In this document: piece after piece, positions 55,726 through 63,966 of the stretch
How the letters are laid out: every line of letters starts with the position of its first letter
How positions within the stretch are numbered: the first letter of the stretch is position 1
NCBI GenBank assembly: GCA_001898225.1
Contig: MKTJ01000042.1
Location: forward strand, 21,445 to 85,444
Reading direction: 5' to 3'
DNA length: 64,000 nucleotides
DNA from: Chloroflexi bacterium 54-19
GTDB taxonomy: Bacteria > Chloroflexota > Chloroflexia > Chloroheliales > Chloroheliaceae
Notes under the pieces: generated by a model
The model's database searches: none
Seen by the model: only the letters and a program-made list of their open reading frames with translations
Told to the model about the DNA's origin: nothing
Position numbers and translations under genes: made by a program

Positions 55726-56088
55726 TCATCCCCGGTAGACCAGGGTCGTTATACGGTCGTCGGTTTCGATAAATTTGCCGCTGGCTACCAGCAGGGCAAA
55801 GATGAAAGGAGCTTTGCGCTGAGCTTTTAAGCCCCGGACTTTAAGGCTTTCTTTGGTCAGTTCCCGGTCGCGCTGCCCGTAATAATCAAGCACTTCCTGG
55901 ATCCAGGCCCATTCTACTTCGGTCGCCGGTTTCCAGTTGCCGCTTTTGTCCTGGCTTTCGACCAGCATACCGGTCTCGGTGATTTCCGTGATGCGCTCGC
56001 CCGTAGATGAACGGCCCAGCGTTTTGATGGTTAGACCTTTAAGCTGTTTAGCCCTGGCCTGGACAGCCCTTATATCTCCCTGCGCCAT
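55726..56088 (-). CDS. Small protein of unknown function
   Basis: A 120-residue, basic, probably cytoplasmic protein (AVQARAKQLKGLTIKTLGRSS; FIETDDRITTLVYRG). It lies 35 bases downstream of clpS on the same strand and is probably cotranscribed with it. I do not recognise a family. Confidence 0.72.
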   Translation of the reverse strand: MAQGDIRAVQARAKQLKGLTIKTLGRSSTGERITEITETGMLVESQDKSGNWKPATEVEWAWIQEVLDYYGQRDRELTKESLKVRGLKAQRKAPFIFALLVASGKFIETDDRITTLVYRG

Positions 56089-56123
56089 AATAGAAAATCT
56101 CCTTTGTAAAGGGGGGCAAAGTT

Positions 56124-56474
56124 TTATTCGTCCGGCTCAATCGTGCAACCCAGGCCGAAACTGAGAATCCGCTCCTGGTAATATTCGGCGGTTTCCTGGG
56201 GCACCACAATCACGACCGCCGTGCCCTCGTTGTGAGCGGTAAACATAATATCCAGGGCGTCCTGCTCCTTGAGCGACGGCACCGACTTTACCAGGGCGAC
56301 CACGACATAATCCATCGAATGGAAGTCGTCGTTATGCAGAAGCACCTTGTAAGGCGGGCATAATTTGTTAAATACCTCGCGGTCAATATCCGGCGTGGTT
56401 ATAGTCTGCGGTTTGGATTCGGCCCGCAGAGTAAAATTACTTTCGGCCCGGTTTGAAACTTTTAATACTTTCAC
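56124..56474 (-). CDS. clpS: ATP-dependent Clp protease adaptor ClpS
   Basis: The 116-residue protein has a short flexible N-terminus and the ClpS core: PPYKVLLHNDDFHSMDYVV (N-D-D and the DFHSMD pocket), TAHNEGTAVVIV and ERILSFGLGCTIEPDE. It binds N-degron substrates and hands them to ClpA/ClpC-ClpP. GTG 56474 has GGAG eight bases upstream. A TTGAAG-N18-TATAAT promoter (56557-56528, minus) lies in front. Confidence 0.95.
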   Translation of the reverse strand: MKVLKVSNRAESNFTLRAESKPQTITTPDIDREVFNKLCPPYKVLLHNDDFHSMDYVVVALVKSVPSLKEQDALDIMFTAHNEGTAVVIVVPQETAEYYQERILSFGLGCTIEPDE

Positions 56475-56527
56475 TGGTACTACTCCGTCAGATAACCTTT
56501 GACAGTCTGTTTTATTTGAGCCAAAAA

Positions 56528-56557
56528 ATTATACAATACGGCTCTTTGTCGCTTCAA
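56528..56557 (-). promoter_or_regulatory. Predicted promoter of clpS
   Basis: On the minus strand TTGAAG (56557-56552) and TATAAT (56533-56528) are 18 bases apart, about 55 bases before the clpS start. Confidence 0.6.
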
Positions 56558-56586
56558 CCTTTTCCACCGCCTATTTCGCAAATCGC

Positions 56587-56616
56587 TTGCATGATTTATA
56601 AGCGCCTTGCTATAAT
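56587..56616 (+). promoter_or_regulatory. Predicted promoter of the BRO-like gene
   Basis: TTGCAT (56587-56592) and TATAAT (56611-56616) are 18 bases apart with TGC before the -10. It is divergent to the clpS promoter. Confidence 0.55.
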
Positions 56617-56724
56617 AAAACAAAAGTTCTAAACGGCCGAGATGGTTTTTTCAACTTTTCAACCTCATTTTCACGGAACGACCAGAGCACTCTGGTATTA
56701 AACTGCGCTAGAACTGGTAGTTGT

Positions 56725-57585
56725 ATGACCGATAACCAGTATATTTCAATACTCCGCCAGAACCGGATACGCCGGGCCTGGCACAAAGACCAGTGGTTCT
56801 ACTCGGTCTTTGACGTGATTGCGGTGCTGACCGAGTCAAAACGGCCTGACATCTACTGGCTGACGCTTAAAAAGAAGCTCAAATCCGAAGGGTTTAACCT
56901 GGCCGCAGCCCCGATAGAATATCTCCGGCTCGAACCTGGTGATGGCCGTTTGAGCCACACCGTTACGACCAACCGCGCGACCTTGCAACGTCTTATCCAG
57001 TCAATTCCATCCTCGAAAGCGATGCCTCTTTACCAGTGGTTGGCCCAGGTGGGCGACGATTTTAAGGAGGTGAGCGATCAGCAGTTGTTATTCGAACGTA
57101 TGCGGGCGGCTTACCAGGAACGCGGCCACGGACCTGAATGGATTGAGCAGCGTATGGCCGAGGTTAGGCGAAACAGCGCCCTTCTCACGGAGTGGCAAAA
57201 GCGGGGCGTGGACGATATTGACCAGCTAACCCTCCTTCTCGACGAAATTTATAGAGATGTTTTCGACCTGAACAATTCATCCGAAACTACCTTCAACCTA
57301 AATCCGGCGCTGCCCGGTTCCCCCACAAGTTTATCATCCCTCGAAACGGCCCTGACCGGGTTGGGCGAAGCGGTTGCCCTTTTTCTCCACCACGACCGGG
57401 CCAGCCGTGGTTTTGCCGAAATCCTCGAAGATGTCCAGGAAGCCGGGACTATCGTGGAACAGGCCTGTCACGAAGTCCGGGCTGTCCTCCAATTCCCGGT
57501 CGTGCGTAGTCGGGATTTTCAGTTCGAAGGCGAACCGGCCCGGCAGCTTTCTATGTTCGATAAAAAATTTAGAGGTTCAGGGTAA
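56725..57585 (+). CDS. BRO-N domain protein (antirepressor/DinD-like)
   Basis: The 286-residue protein begins with a BRO-N domain (about 5-110): IRRAWHKDQWFYSVFDVIAVLTES, followed by RPDIYWLTLKKKLKSEG. The middle (about 130-170) has the AAYQERGHGPEWIEQRMAEV pattern seen in DinD-like proteins. BRO-N proteins are DNA-binding and common in phages, plasmids and damage-inducible loci. No other phage genes are nearby. The C-terminal ~80 residues are helical and not recognised. Confidence 0.82.
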   Translation: MTDNQYISILRQNRIRRAWHKDQWFYSVFDVIAVLTESKRPDIYWLTLKKKLKSEGFNLAAAPIEYLRLEPGDGRLSHTVTTNRATLQRLIQSIPSSKAMPLYQWLAQVGDDFKEVSDQQLLFERMRAAYQERGHGPEWIEQRMAEVRRNSALLTEWQKRGVDDIDQLTLLLDEIYRDVFDLNNSSETTFNLNPALPGSPTSLSSLETALTGLGEAVALFLHHDRASRGFAEILEDVQEAGTIVEQACHEVRAVLQFPVVRSRDFQFEGEPARQLSMFDKKFRGSG

Positions 57586-57703
57586 ATACGAAGTCGGTTG
57601 CCTAAAGGCATGAAACTAGGTTCCCCCTAAAGGGCGCGACATTCCTAAATGTGCCATTGGTTAAAGAACCGCCTCCCAATTATCATACCCAGAGGGCGTG
57701 CCA

Positions 57704-57729
57704 GGACTAAACACCAAAAACTGAACATT
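57704..57729. repeat. Repeat unit F upstream of the glyS leader
   Basis: GACTAAACACCAAAAACTGA repeats words of element E's right arm. No partner is visible. Confidence 0.4.
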
Positions 57730-57747
57730 ACCACTTTGTACTCGCCG

Positions 57748-57776
57748 TTGAAGATACTATAAAAAAATGCTATAAT
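57748..57776 (+). promoter_or_regulatory. Promoter of glyS
   Basis: TTGAAG (57748-57753) and TATAAT (57771-57776) are 17 bases apart with TGC before the -10. Transcription should begin near 57783, at the start of the T-box leader. Confidence 0.75.
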
Positions 57777-57789
57777 ATCAAACACAATA

Positions 57790-58074
57790 AAAATATCTGG
57801 CGTTGAGAGAGAATAGTAAATTTAACTTCTCCCTACCAGAGAGACCGCGTCGAAGGCCCTTTGTTATCACCTGGGCCGGGGCTGCGAGCGTGGTCGAGGG
57901 AAGACCGGGTTAAATCGAAGGGACTCTGGAGCCGTTCTTTAAAGAGGGGGCGTTCTTTGGAGCCTGGGTTTGCAGGCAAGACGTCAACCAGGGTGGAACC
58001 GCGAGATTTGCCAGCCATAGATGGCTCTGGCCCTCGTCCCTGGCCGTTTTATTCGGGCCGGGCGAGGGTTTTTT
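57790..58074 (+). ncRNA. T-box leader of glyS (glycine specifier GGA)
   Basis: The leader has the conserved T-box AGGGTGGAACCGCG (57990-58003). Stem I pairs ATTTAAC with GTTAAAT, and its specifier loop CGAAG-GGA-CTC (57916-57926) aligns with the B. subtilis glyQS loop, giving codon GGA (57921-57923). A terminator stem CCCTCG...CGAGGG plus T6 (58031-58074) ends the leader. Uncharged tRNA-Gly would favour the antiterminator and switch on glyS. Confidence 0.92.
58031..58074 (+). terminator. Regulated terminator of the glyS T-box
   Basis: CCCTCG (58031-58036) pairs with CGAGGG (58063-58068), with inner GGCC/GGCC pairing, followed by T6. Confidence 0.85.
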
Positions 58075-58130
58075 AATACCCAAAATCACCAGAACCCGGC
58101 ATAGTTTTGAATAAAAGGAGAGTTTCGCAA

Positions 58131-59540
58131 ATGTCAGGCGATACTACAACCACACCTGTATCTACAGGTGCGCCCGCCGAACCGCAACCGGCGGACGTGA
58201 CGATGGATACCATCGTGTCCCTATGCAAACGGCGCGGCTTTGTCTATCCTTCCGCCGAAATTTATGGTGGTTTCGGCAGCACCTACGATTACGGCCCGTT
58301 GGGGGTCGAACTCCTCCGCAACGTCCGCAACCTCTGGTGGAAAGCCATGGTCCAGTTGCGCGACGACGTGGTCGGTCTGGAAGCTTCGATTCTCGGACCC
58401 GAAAAAGTCTATGTCGCCAGCGGTCACGTCGCCAACTTTTCCGACCCGCTGGTGGACTGCAAGAACTGCAAACGGCGTTGGCGGCTTGACCACCTCGAAG
58501 AAGGTAACTACGAGGCCGAATACGGCCCGACCAAGCGCAACCCCAAGGGGGAGATTATCTGCCCGGCTTGCGGCGGCGAACTGAGCGAACCGCGCAAGTT
58601 CAACCTGATGTTCAAGACCCGCGTCGGCGTGACCGAGGATAGCTCGTCGGTGGCCTACCTGCGGCCCGAAACCGCCCAGGGTATGTTCATCAACTACAGC
58701 AACATCCAGACTTCGACCAGCCGGAAGCTGCCTTTTGGTATCGCCCAGATTGGTAAGAGCTTCCGCAACGAAATCACACCGGGTAACTTCGTCTTCCGCA
58801 CCCGCGAGTTCGAGCAGATGGAAATGGAATTTTTCGTCAAGCCCGGCACCGACGACGACTGGCATGACTACTGGGTCAAGGAGCGCTACAACTGGTATCT
58901 GAACCTGGGTATCCAGCCGGAACGGTTGCGCCTGCGTCCTCACACCAAGGACGAGCTTTCTTTCTACTCGAAAGCCACCAGTGACGTGGAATATCTATTC
59001 CCGTGGGGCTGGGGCGAACTGGAAGGTATCGCCAACCGGACCAACTATGACCTGACCCAGCACGCCGAGCATAGTGGCAAGGATTTGAGCTATTTCGACG
59101 AGGAAAACAAGGAGCGGATTGTCCCGTTTGTCATCGAACCGGCGGCGGGTGTGACCCGGACGGCCCTGACCTTCCTGATTGACGCCTATCACGAAGAAGT
59201 CGTCAACAACGAAAAGCGGGTGGTCTTGCGCTTCCACAAGGACATCGCCCCGGTTAAGGTCGCGGTGTTGCCACTCTCCAAGAAAGAGGCCTTGTCCAAT
59301 CTTTCCAAGGAGATTGCCAGGAAACTGCGCCCACGCTGGCAGACCATGTACGATGAGACCCAGGCCATCGGTAAACGCTACCGCCGCCAGGATGAAATCG
59401 GTACGCCTTACTGCGTGACAGTCGATTTCGATAGTCTCGAAGATAACGCCGTGACCATTCGCGAGCGCGACACCATGACCCAGGTGCGGGTGCCGATTGA
59501 CGACCTGGTGCGGGTTCTCTCGGAAAAGCTCGACGCCTAA
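58131..59540 (+). CDS. glyS: Glycine--tRNA ligase, dimeric (alpha2) type
   Basis: The 469-residue class II synthetase has an N-terminal catalytic core with GFVYPSAEIYGGFGSTYDYGP (motif 1 region), SFRNEITPGNFVFRTREFEQ (motif 2), an insertion with a probable zinc site (CKNCKRRW and CPACGGE) and a C-terminal anticodon-binding domain (APVKVAVLPL). It charges tRNA-Gly. AAAAGGAG ten bases upstream chooses ATG 58131; the TTG at 58107 overlaps that site. Expression is controlled by the T-box leader. Confidence 0.96.
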   Translation: MSGDTTTTPVSTGAPAEPQPADVTMDTIVSLCKRRGFVYPSAEIYGGFGSTYDYGPLGVELLRNVRNLWWKAMVQLRDDVVGLEASILGPEKVYVASGHVANFSDPLVDCKNCKRRWRLDHLEEGNYEAEYGPTKRNPKGEIICPACGGELSEPRKFNLMFKTRVGVTEDSSSVAYLRPETAQGMFINYSNIQTSTSRKLPFGIAQIGKSFRNEITPGNFVFRTREFEQMEMEFFVKPGTDDDWHDYWVKERYNWYLNLGIQPERLRLRPHTKDELSFYSKATSDVEYLFPWGWGELEGIANRTNYDLTQHAEHSGKDLSYFDEENKERIVPFVIEPAAGVTRTALTFLIDAYHEEVVNNEKRVVLRFHKDIAPVKVAVLPLSKKEALSNLSKEIARKLRPRWQTMYDETQAIGKRYRRQDEIGTPYCVTVDFDSLEDNAVTIRERDTMTQVRVPIDDLVRVLSEKLDA

Positions 59541-59560
59541 ACCGCCGTTAGCTAAAAAAG

Positions 59561-59590
59561 GCCGGTAGCCGGGGGAACCTGGCTACCGGC
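59561..59590 (+). other. Stem-loop between glyS and prfB
   Basis: GCCGGTAGCC and GGCTACCGGC form a perfect 10-bp stem around a 10-nt loop. No T-run follows, so it is not a standard + terminator; the A-run before it would only suit the minus strand. It may protect or structure the mRNA. Confidence 0.6.
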
Positions 59591-59612
59591 GGTTGAAAGG
59601 ATTTTTTCAGGG

Positions 59613-60756
59613 ATGAATTACGACGAGTTGAAGACAGAATTTGAGACACTGGGCCAGCGGGCCGAGGAAATCGGAGACCGTCTTTGACCTGGCTAACAAA
59701 CAAAAAGAATTAACCCGGCTCGAAAAACAGAGCAGCGTCGACAACTTCTGGGACGATCCCCAGGCCGCCCAGACCGTAATGCGCCGCCTGACCTCTTTGC
59801 AGGAAGAAATTTCTTTCTGGCAGAATCTTAAAAACCGCGTTAAAGATAACCTCGAACTGGTCGAACTGACCGCCGACGATGCCGACCCCGCCACCCAGGC
59901 CGACCTCGAAAAAGAACTGGAAGCGGTCCGGGCCGACCTGGCCGGGCGCGAACTCGATTTGATGTTTAGCGGCGCTTATGACGACCGCCCGGCTTTGCTA
60001 TCGGTCAACGCCCGCGAAGGCGGAACCGACAGCCAGGATTGGGCCGAAATGCTCCTGCGCATGTATCTGCGCTGGGCCGAAGACCACAAGTTCAAGGTCC
60101 AGGTGCTCGACTCCGAGCCGGGCCAGGAAGCCGGTATTAAAAGCGCCACCCTCGAAATTACCGGGCGCAAGGCTTACGGTCTGTGCAAAAGCGAGGCCGG
60201 GCAGCACCGCCTGGTTCGTCTTTCCCCTTTCGACTCCAGCCACCGCCGCCATACTTCCTTTGCCCTGGTCGAGGTCTTGCCCGAAGTAGACGACGCTATC
60301 GAAATCGAGGTCCGGGACGAGGATATCCGGGTCGATACCTACCGGGCCACCGGGGCGGGCGGCCAGCATATCAACAAGACCGATAGCGCGGTCCGAATCA
60401 CCCACCTGCCGACCGGGATTGTCGTGACCTGCCAGAACGAGCGGAGCCAGATTCAAAACCGGGAGACGGCCATGAAGATTCTCAAGGCCCGGTTGTTAGA
60501 GCGCGAAATCCAGCGCCGCGAGGAAGAACAGGCCCGCCTTAAAGGGGAACACCGGGCGACCGGTTGGGGCAGCCAGATTCGCAGCTATGTGCTCCACCCC
60601 TATAACCTGGTCAAGGACCACCGCACCGGTGCCGAAACCAGCGACACCACCGCCGTCCTGAATGGCGAAATTGACGAATTTATCCAATCGTTCCTGCGCT
60701 GGCAAATCGGCCAGGGCGAAGGCGCGAACCCCGCTGAAATATCCGACGAGGTTTAA
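59613..60756 (+). CDS. prfB: Peptide chain release factor 2, with programmed +1 frameshift
   Basis: The gene starts at ATG 59613 and meets an in-frame TGA at 59685 after 24 codons. The site CGT-CTT-TGA-C with GGAG (59673-59676) just upstream is the classical prfB frameshift signal; reading continues at GAC 59686 (join 59613-59684, 59686-60756). The 380-residue product has the RF2 helix bundle, the GGQ motif (in GAGGQHINKTDSAV) and a domain 2/4 region. It ends translation at UGA and UAA. The frameshift makes RF2 limit its own synthesis. Confidence 0.96.
59673..59688 (+). promoter_or_regulatory. prfB: Programmed +1 ribosomal frameshift site of prfB
   Basis: GGAG acts as an internal Shine-Dalgarno element, five bases before CTT-TGA-C. 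Slow termination at TGA lets tRNA-Leu slip from CTT to TTT. Confidence 0.93.
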
Positions 60757-60794
60757 GTTCGACATTTTAAGAGCAGTAAGGAGGTACCTGAACG

Positions 60795-61394
60795 ATGGCA
60801 GACAAGCAAAAGGACGAGACCGGGCAGGAAATTGCGGAGGCTCAACCGGTGGAGGAAGCCCCCGAAGTTAATAAGGGGTTCCTTTCCCTGAACAGCACCA
60901 ACAGCATCCTTTCTATCGGTTGTAAAAACTCGATTCTTTCGATAGGTAGCAGCAATAGCATCCTCTCGATTGGTAGCACCCAGAGTATGGTTTCGCTTGC
61001 CTCGGCAGTGAGTGTTTTCAGTGCCTTTTCGACCCTGAGTATCGGCAGCGTCTTTAGCTCGGCCTGTATTTTTAGCCAATTCAGTTCAGCCTGTATCAAT
61101 AGCAAATTTAGCATGGCCTCCACTAATAGTATGTTCAGCCTGGCAAGTTCGAACAGTTTCGGCAGCTATTTGAATAAACCCAGGTTTGCGAATTTGCCGG
61201 GTATAAGCAAGTTCAAACCCAAAAACCCGGTCGAAGCCCTGCTCGAAACCGCCAAACCCGTTATCGAACCGGTCGAGGAAGCTCTCAAATCGAATAAACC
61301 TCTTAAAGGTTTGTTCAAACCTCAAAACCCGTTGGCCGGACTGTTTAAGTCAAAAAGCCCGGTCGAAAGGGTCCTTGCAAATTTTGGTAAATAA
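60795..61394 (+). CDS. Ser/Cys-triplet repeat protein of unknown function
   Basis: The 199-residue protein has an acidic N-terminus (1-30). Residues 31-126 are 32 consecutive triplets that all begin with Ser (29) or Cys (C43, C91, C100), for example SIL-SIG-CKN-SIL-SIG-SSN. The first part repeats every nine residues (NSILSIG units). A basic tail (127-199) has NP-V/L-containing units such as KPKNPVEALLE and KPQNPLAGLF. No signal peptide. The regular spacing suggests a beta-solenoid, a fibre or a face-packed 3-residue helix. A perfect AAGGAGGT (60778-60785) implies high expression. It follows prfB by 38 bases. No family recognised. Confidence 0.88.
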   Translation: MADKQKDETGQEIAEAQPVEEAPEVNKGFLSLNSTNSILSIGCKNSILSIGSSNSILSIGSTQSMVSLASAVSVFSAFSTLSIGSVFSSACIFSQFSSACINSKFSMASTNSMFSLASSNSFGSYLNKPRFANLPGISKFKPKNPVEALLETAKPVIEPVEEALKSNKPLKGLFKPQNPLAGLFKSKSPVERVLANFGK

Positions 61395-61426
61395 GGTCTG
61401 AGGTCCAAACTCGATGGGGAGCAAAC

Positions 61427-62341
61427 ATGTCTAAACTGGTAACGCTGGCCGAAGCTATTGAAAAATTTGTGCCGGACGGCGCGTCGGTGGCGATGGGGAC
61501 CGCCCTCGAAGCGGCTATCCCTTTCGCCGCCGGGCATGAAATCATCCGGCAAAATCGCCGTAACCTGACCCTGGTTGGCCCAATTTCGGACATCCTTTTC
61601 GACCAGTTAATCGGGGCCGGGTGCGTGGCGCGGGTAAAAGCGGCCTGGGTTGGCAACGTTTCGGCGGGGTTGGGCCATAACTACCGCCGGGCCGTCGAAC
61701 AAAACCGGCCTCAGCCCCTGGCGGTCGACGATTATTCCAACTTCACTCTCACGCTCGCTCTGCAAGCCGGGGCCCAGGGTTCGCCTTACGTGGCGACCCG
61801 CTCTATCGAGGGCAGCGACATCCTGGAAAAAAGCGCGGTCTTTCTCAAAGGGGTTTCGCCGTTTGACGGTCTGCCGGTCGCCTTAATCCCGGCGTTGCGT
61901 CCAGATGTGACAATCTTGCACGTTCAGCGGACCGACGAAGAAGGAAACGCCCACCTCTGGGGCAACCTGGGAGTTAGCGAGGAAGCCGCCCTGTCTGCAC
62001 AGCGGGTTATCCTTACCGCCGAAGAAATTGTATCGCATGAGGTTATTACCAGCGACCCCAACCGGGTTATCGTGCCCGGCTTCAAAGTGGCGGCTGTCGT
62101 CCACCAACCTGCAGGATGCCACCCTTCGCCATTGCCCGGTTATTACAACCGCGACCACACCTTTTTCACCGAATATCACCGGGCCAGCCGCCAGGCGGAA
62201 GATTTTTCTACCTGGCTGACCGAATGGGTCACCGGGTTGTCCGACCACGCGGCCTATCTGGAAAAGCTGGGTAAAGACCGGCTGGAAGCGCTTCGTCCCA
62301 CCGAAAAGGCGTTGGCCGCCCCGGTTGACTACGGCACCTGA
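61427..62341 (+). CDS. CoA-transferase subunit A (glutaconate CoA-transferase type)
   Basis: The 304-residue protein has the CoA-transferase alpha-subunit fold: LAEAIEKFVPDGASVAMGTALEAAIPFAAGHEIIR and the late PDVTILHVQRTDEEGNAHLWG. Family I/II enzymes need a beta subunit that carries the catalytic Glu; no beta-subunit gene lies next to this one. It may work with a partner encoded elsewhere. It follows the triplet-repeat gene by 32 bases and overlaps the convergent DHH gene by 13 bp. Confidence 0.9.
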   Translation: MSKLVTLAEAIEKFVPDGASVAMGTALEAAIPFAAGHEIIRQNRRNLTLVGPISDILFDQLIGAGCVARVKAAWVGNVSAGLGHNYRRAVEQNRPQPLAVDDYSNFTLTLALQAGAQGSPYVATRSIEGSDILEKSAVFLKGVSPFDGLPVALIPALRPDVTILHVQRTDEEGNAHLWGNLGVSEEAALSAQRVILTAEEIVSHEVITSDPNRVIVPGFKVAAVVHQPAGCHPSPLPGYYNRDHTFFTEYHRASRQAEDFSTWLTEWVTGLSDHAAYLEKLGKDRLEALRPTEKALAAPVDYGT

Positions 62342-63444
62342 TTATTTTCCTTTTTTGTTACCTCTTCTTTGAACCCCATACTTTCCAGAAGGCGGGCGAA
62401 ATTTTCGTTTGAAAGCGTGCCGCCGGTTGCCTTGTCGTGACCGTGGCCGTATTCGTTCTCGACGCCCTCCAACTTCTCGCCATGTTTCGCCAGGAAATCG
62501 AGCAGATTAACATCCAGGTTCGTCCGCATACTGAAACTGACTTTGCCCGGTAAAAATCCGCCGTTGGCCGCCATCACCATATATTTTGGTAAGCGGCCCC
62601 GCCAGCTTTGCGCCAATAGGGGGTGAACCCTGGCCGGGCTGTCAAAGCGTAACAGGGCAACCTTTTCGGTGGCGCTGAATTTGGGTGCGACTCGCTTGGC
62701 CTCGTTTAATTCGGTTTGAACTTCCTGTTTGAAGTGGCGCAACAGGGTTAAATCGTCGCTTTCGCCTTTCACGACCGCTTTGGCCGAGGGCGCTTCCCGA
62801 AAAGCCCGGAAAGCAGCGGGGATAGCCCGGTCGGGGTCGCTGCACCGTTTGGCCGCGTTTAAGAGGCTGGTGGCCTCCCGTATATATTTTTGTTTTTGTT
62901 CCTTGATAGCCTGTTGCAAGAGTGGGTGTTCTGGCCCCAGGTCGCCCAGGTTGCCGATGGCCGCTTTCCAGGCGTTGTTTAAAACTTCATTCTGGCCGTT
63001 ACAAAGGAGAAAGGTTAGCAGGCTCGAAGTTGGGACGGGGCGCCATTGGTAACCGGTGATAGCGGTGCTGTCCGGCGGTTGCCCTTCCGGGCGGTGGTGG
63101 TCCACCAGCAAAATATTTACGTCCGGCGCAATGTCAAAGCCGGTAATGCCCAGGTCCAGGATAAAAAGGGCTGCCGGTCTGTCCGCCATAATGTTCTCGC
63201 GCATGGCCGGGGTAAAGGCGTTGGTGCCTTTGGGGGCGTGGATGTTCTTTAGACGGTCAGGGTTGATGCCTCGCTTTATAAGGAAATCCCACAGGACGAC
63301 CCCCGCGCCGAGACCGTCCACGTCACCATCGCACAGAATCAGGATTGGCCCGGTCTTGGGCAGGGCGGCAACAAACTTTTCAAAGTCGGCCCTGGCGGCG
63401 GGCAGTTCGGCATATTCGCCTGAGAAGAAAGGTTGTAGCTCCAT
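62329..63444 (-). CDS. DHH family phosphoesterase
   Basis: The 371-residue protein has a DHH domain (ILILCDGDVDGLGAGVVLW, LFILDLGITG, VNILLVDHHRPEG) and a C-terminal DHHA1-like region with GHGHDKATGG. The family includes RecJ exonuclease and nanoRNase/cyclic-dinucleotide phosphodiesterases; this one lacks RecJ's extra OB domain. It uses Mn2+ in the cytoplasm. Substrate not known. It is divergent from the rRNA operon. Confidence 0.9.
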   Translation of the reverse strand: MELQPFFSGEYAELPAARADFEKFVAALPKTGPILILCDGDVDGLGAGVVLWDFLIKRGINPDRLKNIHAPKGTNAFTPAMRENIMADRPAALFILDLGITGFDIAPDVNILLVDHHRPEGQPPDSTAITGYQWRPVPTSSLLTFLLCNGQNEVLNNAWKAAIGNLGDLGPEHPLLQQAIKEQKQKYIREATSLLNAAKRCSDPDRAIPAAFRAFREAPSAKAVVKGESDDLTLLRHFKQEVQTELNEAKRVAPKFSATEKVALLRFDSPARVHPLLAQSWRGRLPKYMVMAANGGFLPGKVSFSMRTNLDVNLLDFLAKHGEKLEGVENEYGHGHDKATGGTLSNENFARLLESMGFKEEVTKKENNQVP

Positions 63445-63966
63445 AAAACCTCATTTCTAAATGGTTGGACAGGTGTATTCTACACCTGTGGGGGAAACAT
63501 ATGGGCAAAAATCAGGCCGGAAAGCCCCTTTAGACGGTCCGTAAGGGCGAAAAACAGGGAAATTGGCGATTTTAGAAAATTCCCTAAAAAGACCCTTGAC
63601 ATGCCTACCTCGCGGTGGTATTATACCTGAGCGCCCGACGAGACCTAATCTCGAAGGTCAACAAGAAGAATAGCGGTCGGATAAACCACTATACTAATAG
63701 TTGACAAGAGGGCAGCGCAAGAAAAAGCACCTTAATAATTGAAGAGTGATAGAGAACAGCAAGCAATTTATGTGAGCAATCGCCAAAGCAATTTGGCGGC
63801 AAGGTAAAACAATTCCAAGTCATTCCTAACATAAATCCTTTCTTTCTTCTTTTTTGTTACTTCGAAAGTTTGTAACGAGCGGTCCAATGGGTCGCTATAA
63901 AAAAGAAAACGTAGTCGTTTCCAGGGTTGTCTCACAACCGGACGAAACAACCAGGCTACACAATGA
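63445..63966 (+). other. Upstream and leader region of the rRNA operon
   Basis: This ~520-bp stretch holds the rRNA promoter (63596-63624) and a ~340-nt leader, but no credible gene; a 60-codon minus-strand frame at 63768 is Lys/Arg-rich noise. The leader contains purine-rich and T-rich tracts. I could not identify a clear boxA or tRNA. Confidence 0.6.
63596..63624 (+). promoter_or_regulatory. Promoter of the rRNA operon
   Basis: TTGACA (63596-63601) and TATTAT (63619-63624) are 17 bases apart. The A/T-rich stretch before it (63570-63590) may be an UP element, and the GC-rich discriminator after it (GAGCGCCCG) fits growth-rate and stringent control. Confidence 0.85.

Noticed and set aside
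56725..57585. BRO-like gene as part of a prophage
   Set aside because: No integrase, structural or lysis gene and no attachment-site duplication is visible nearby.
59561..59590. Hairpin after glyS as a terminator
   Set aside because: No T-run follows on the + strand, and prfB begins 22 bases later, so readthrough is likely. Kept only as a stem-loop.
63768..63950. 60-codon frame on - in the rRNA leader
   Set aside because: Lies in the transcribed rRNA leader, is Lys/Arg-rich and has no start signal.
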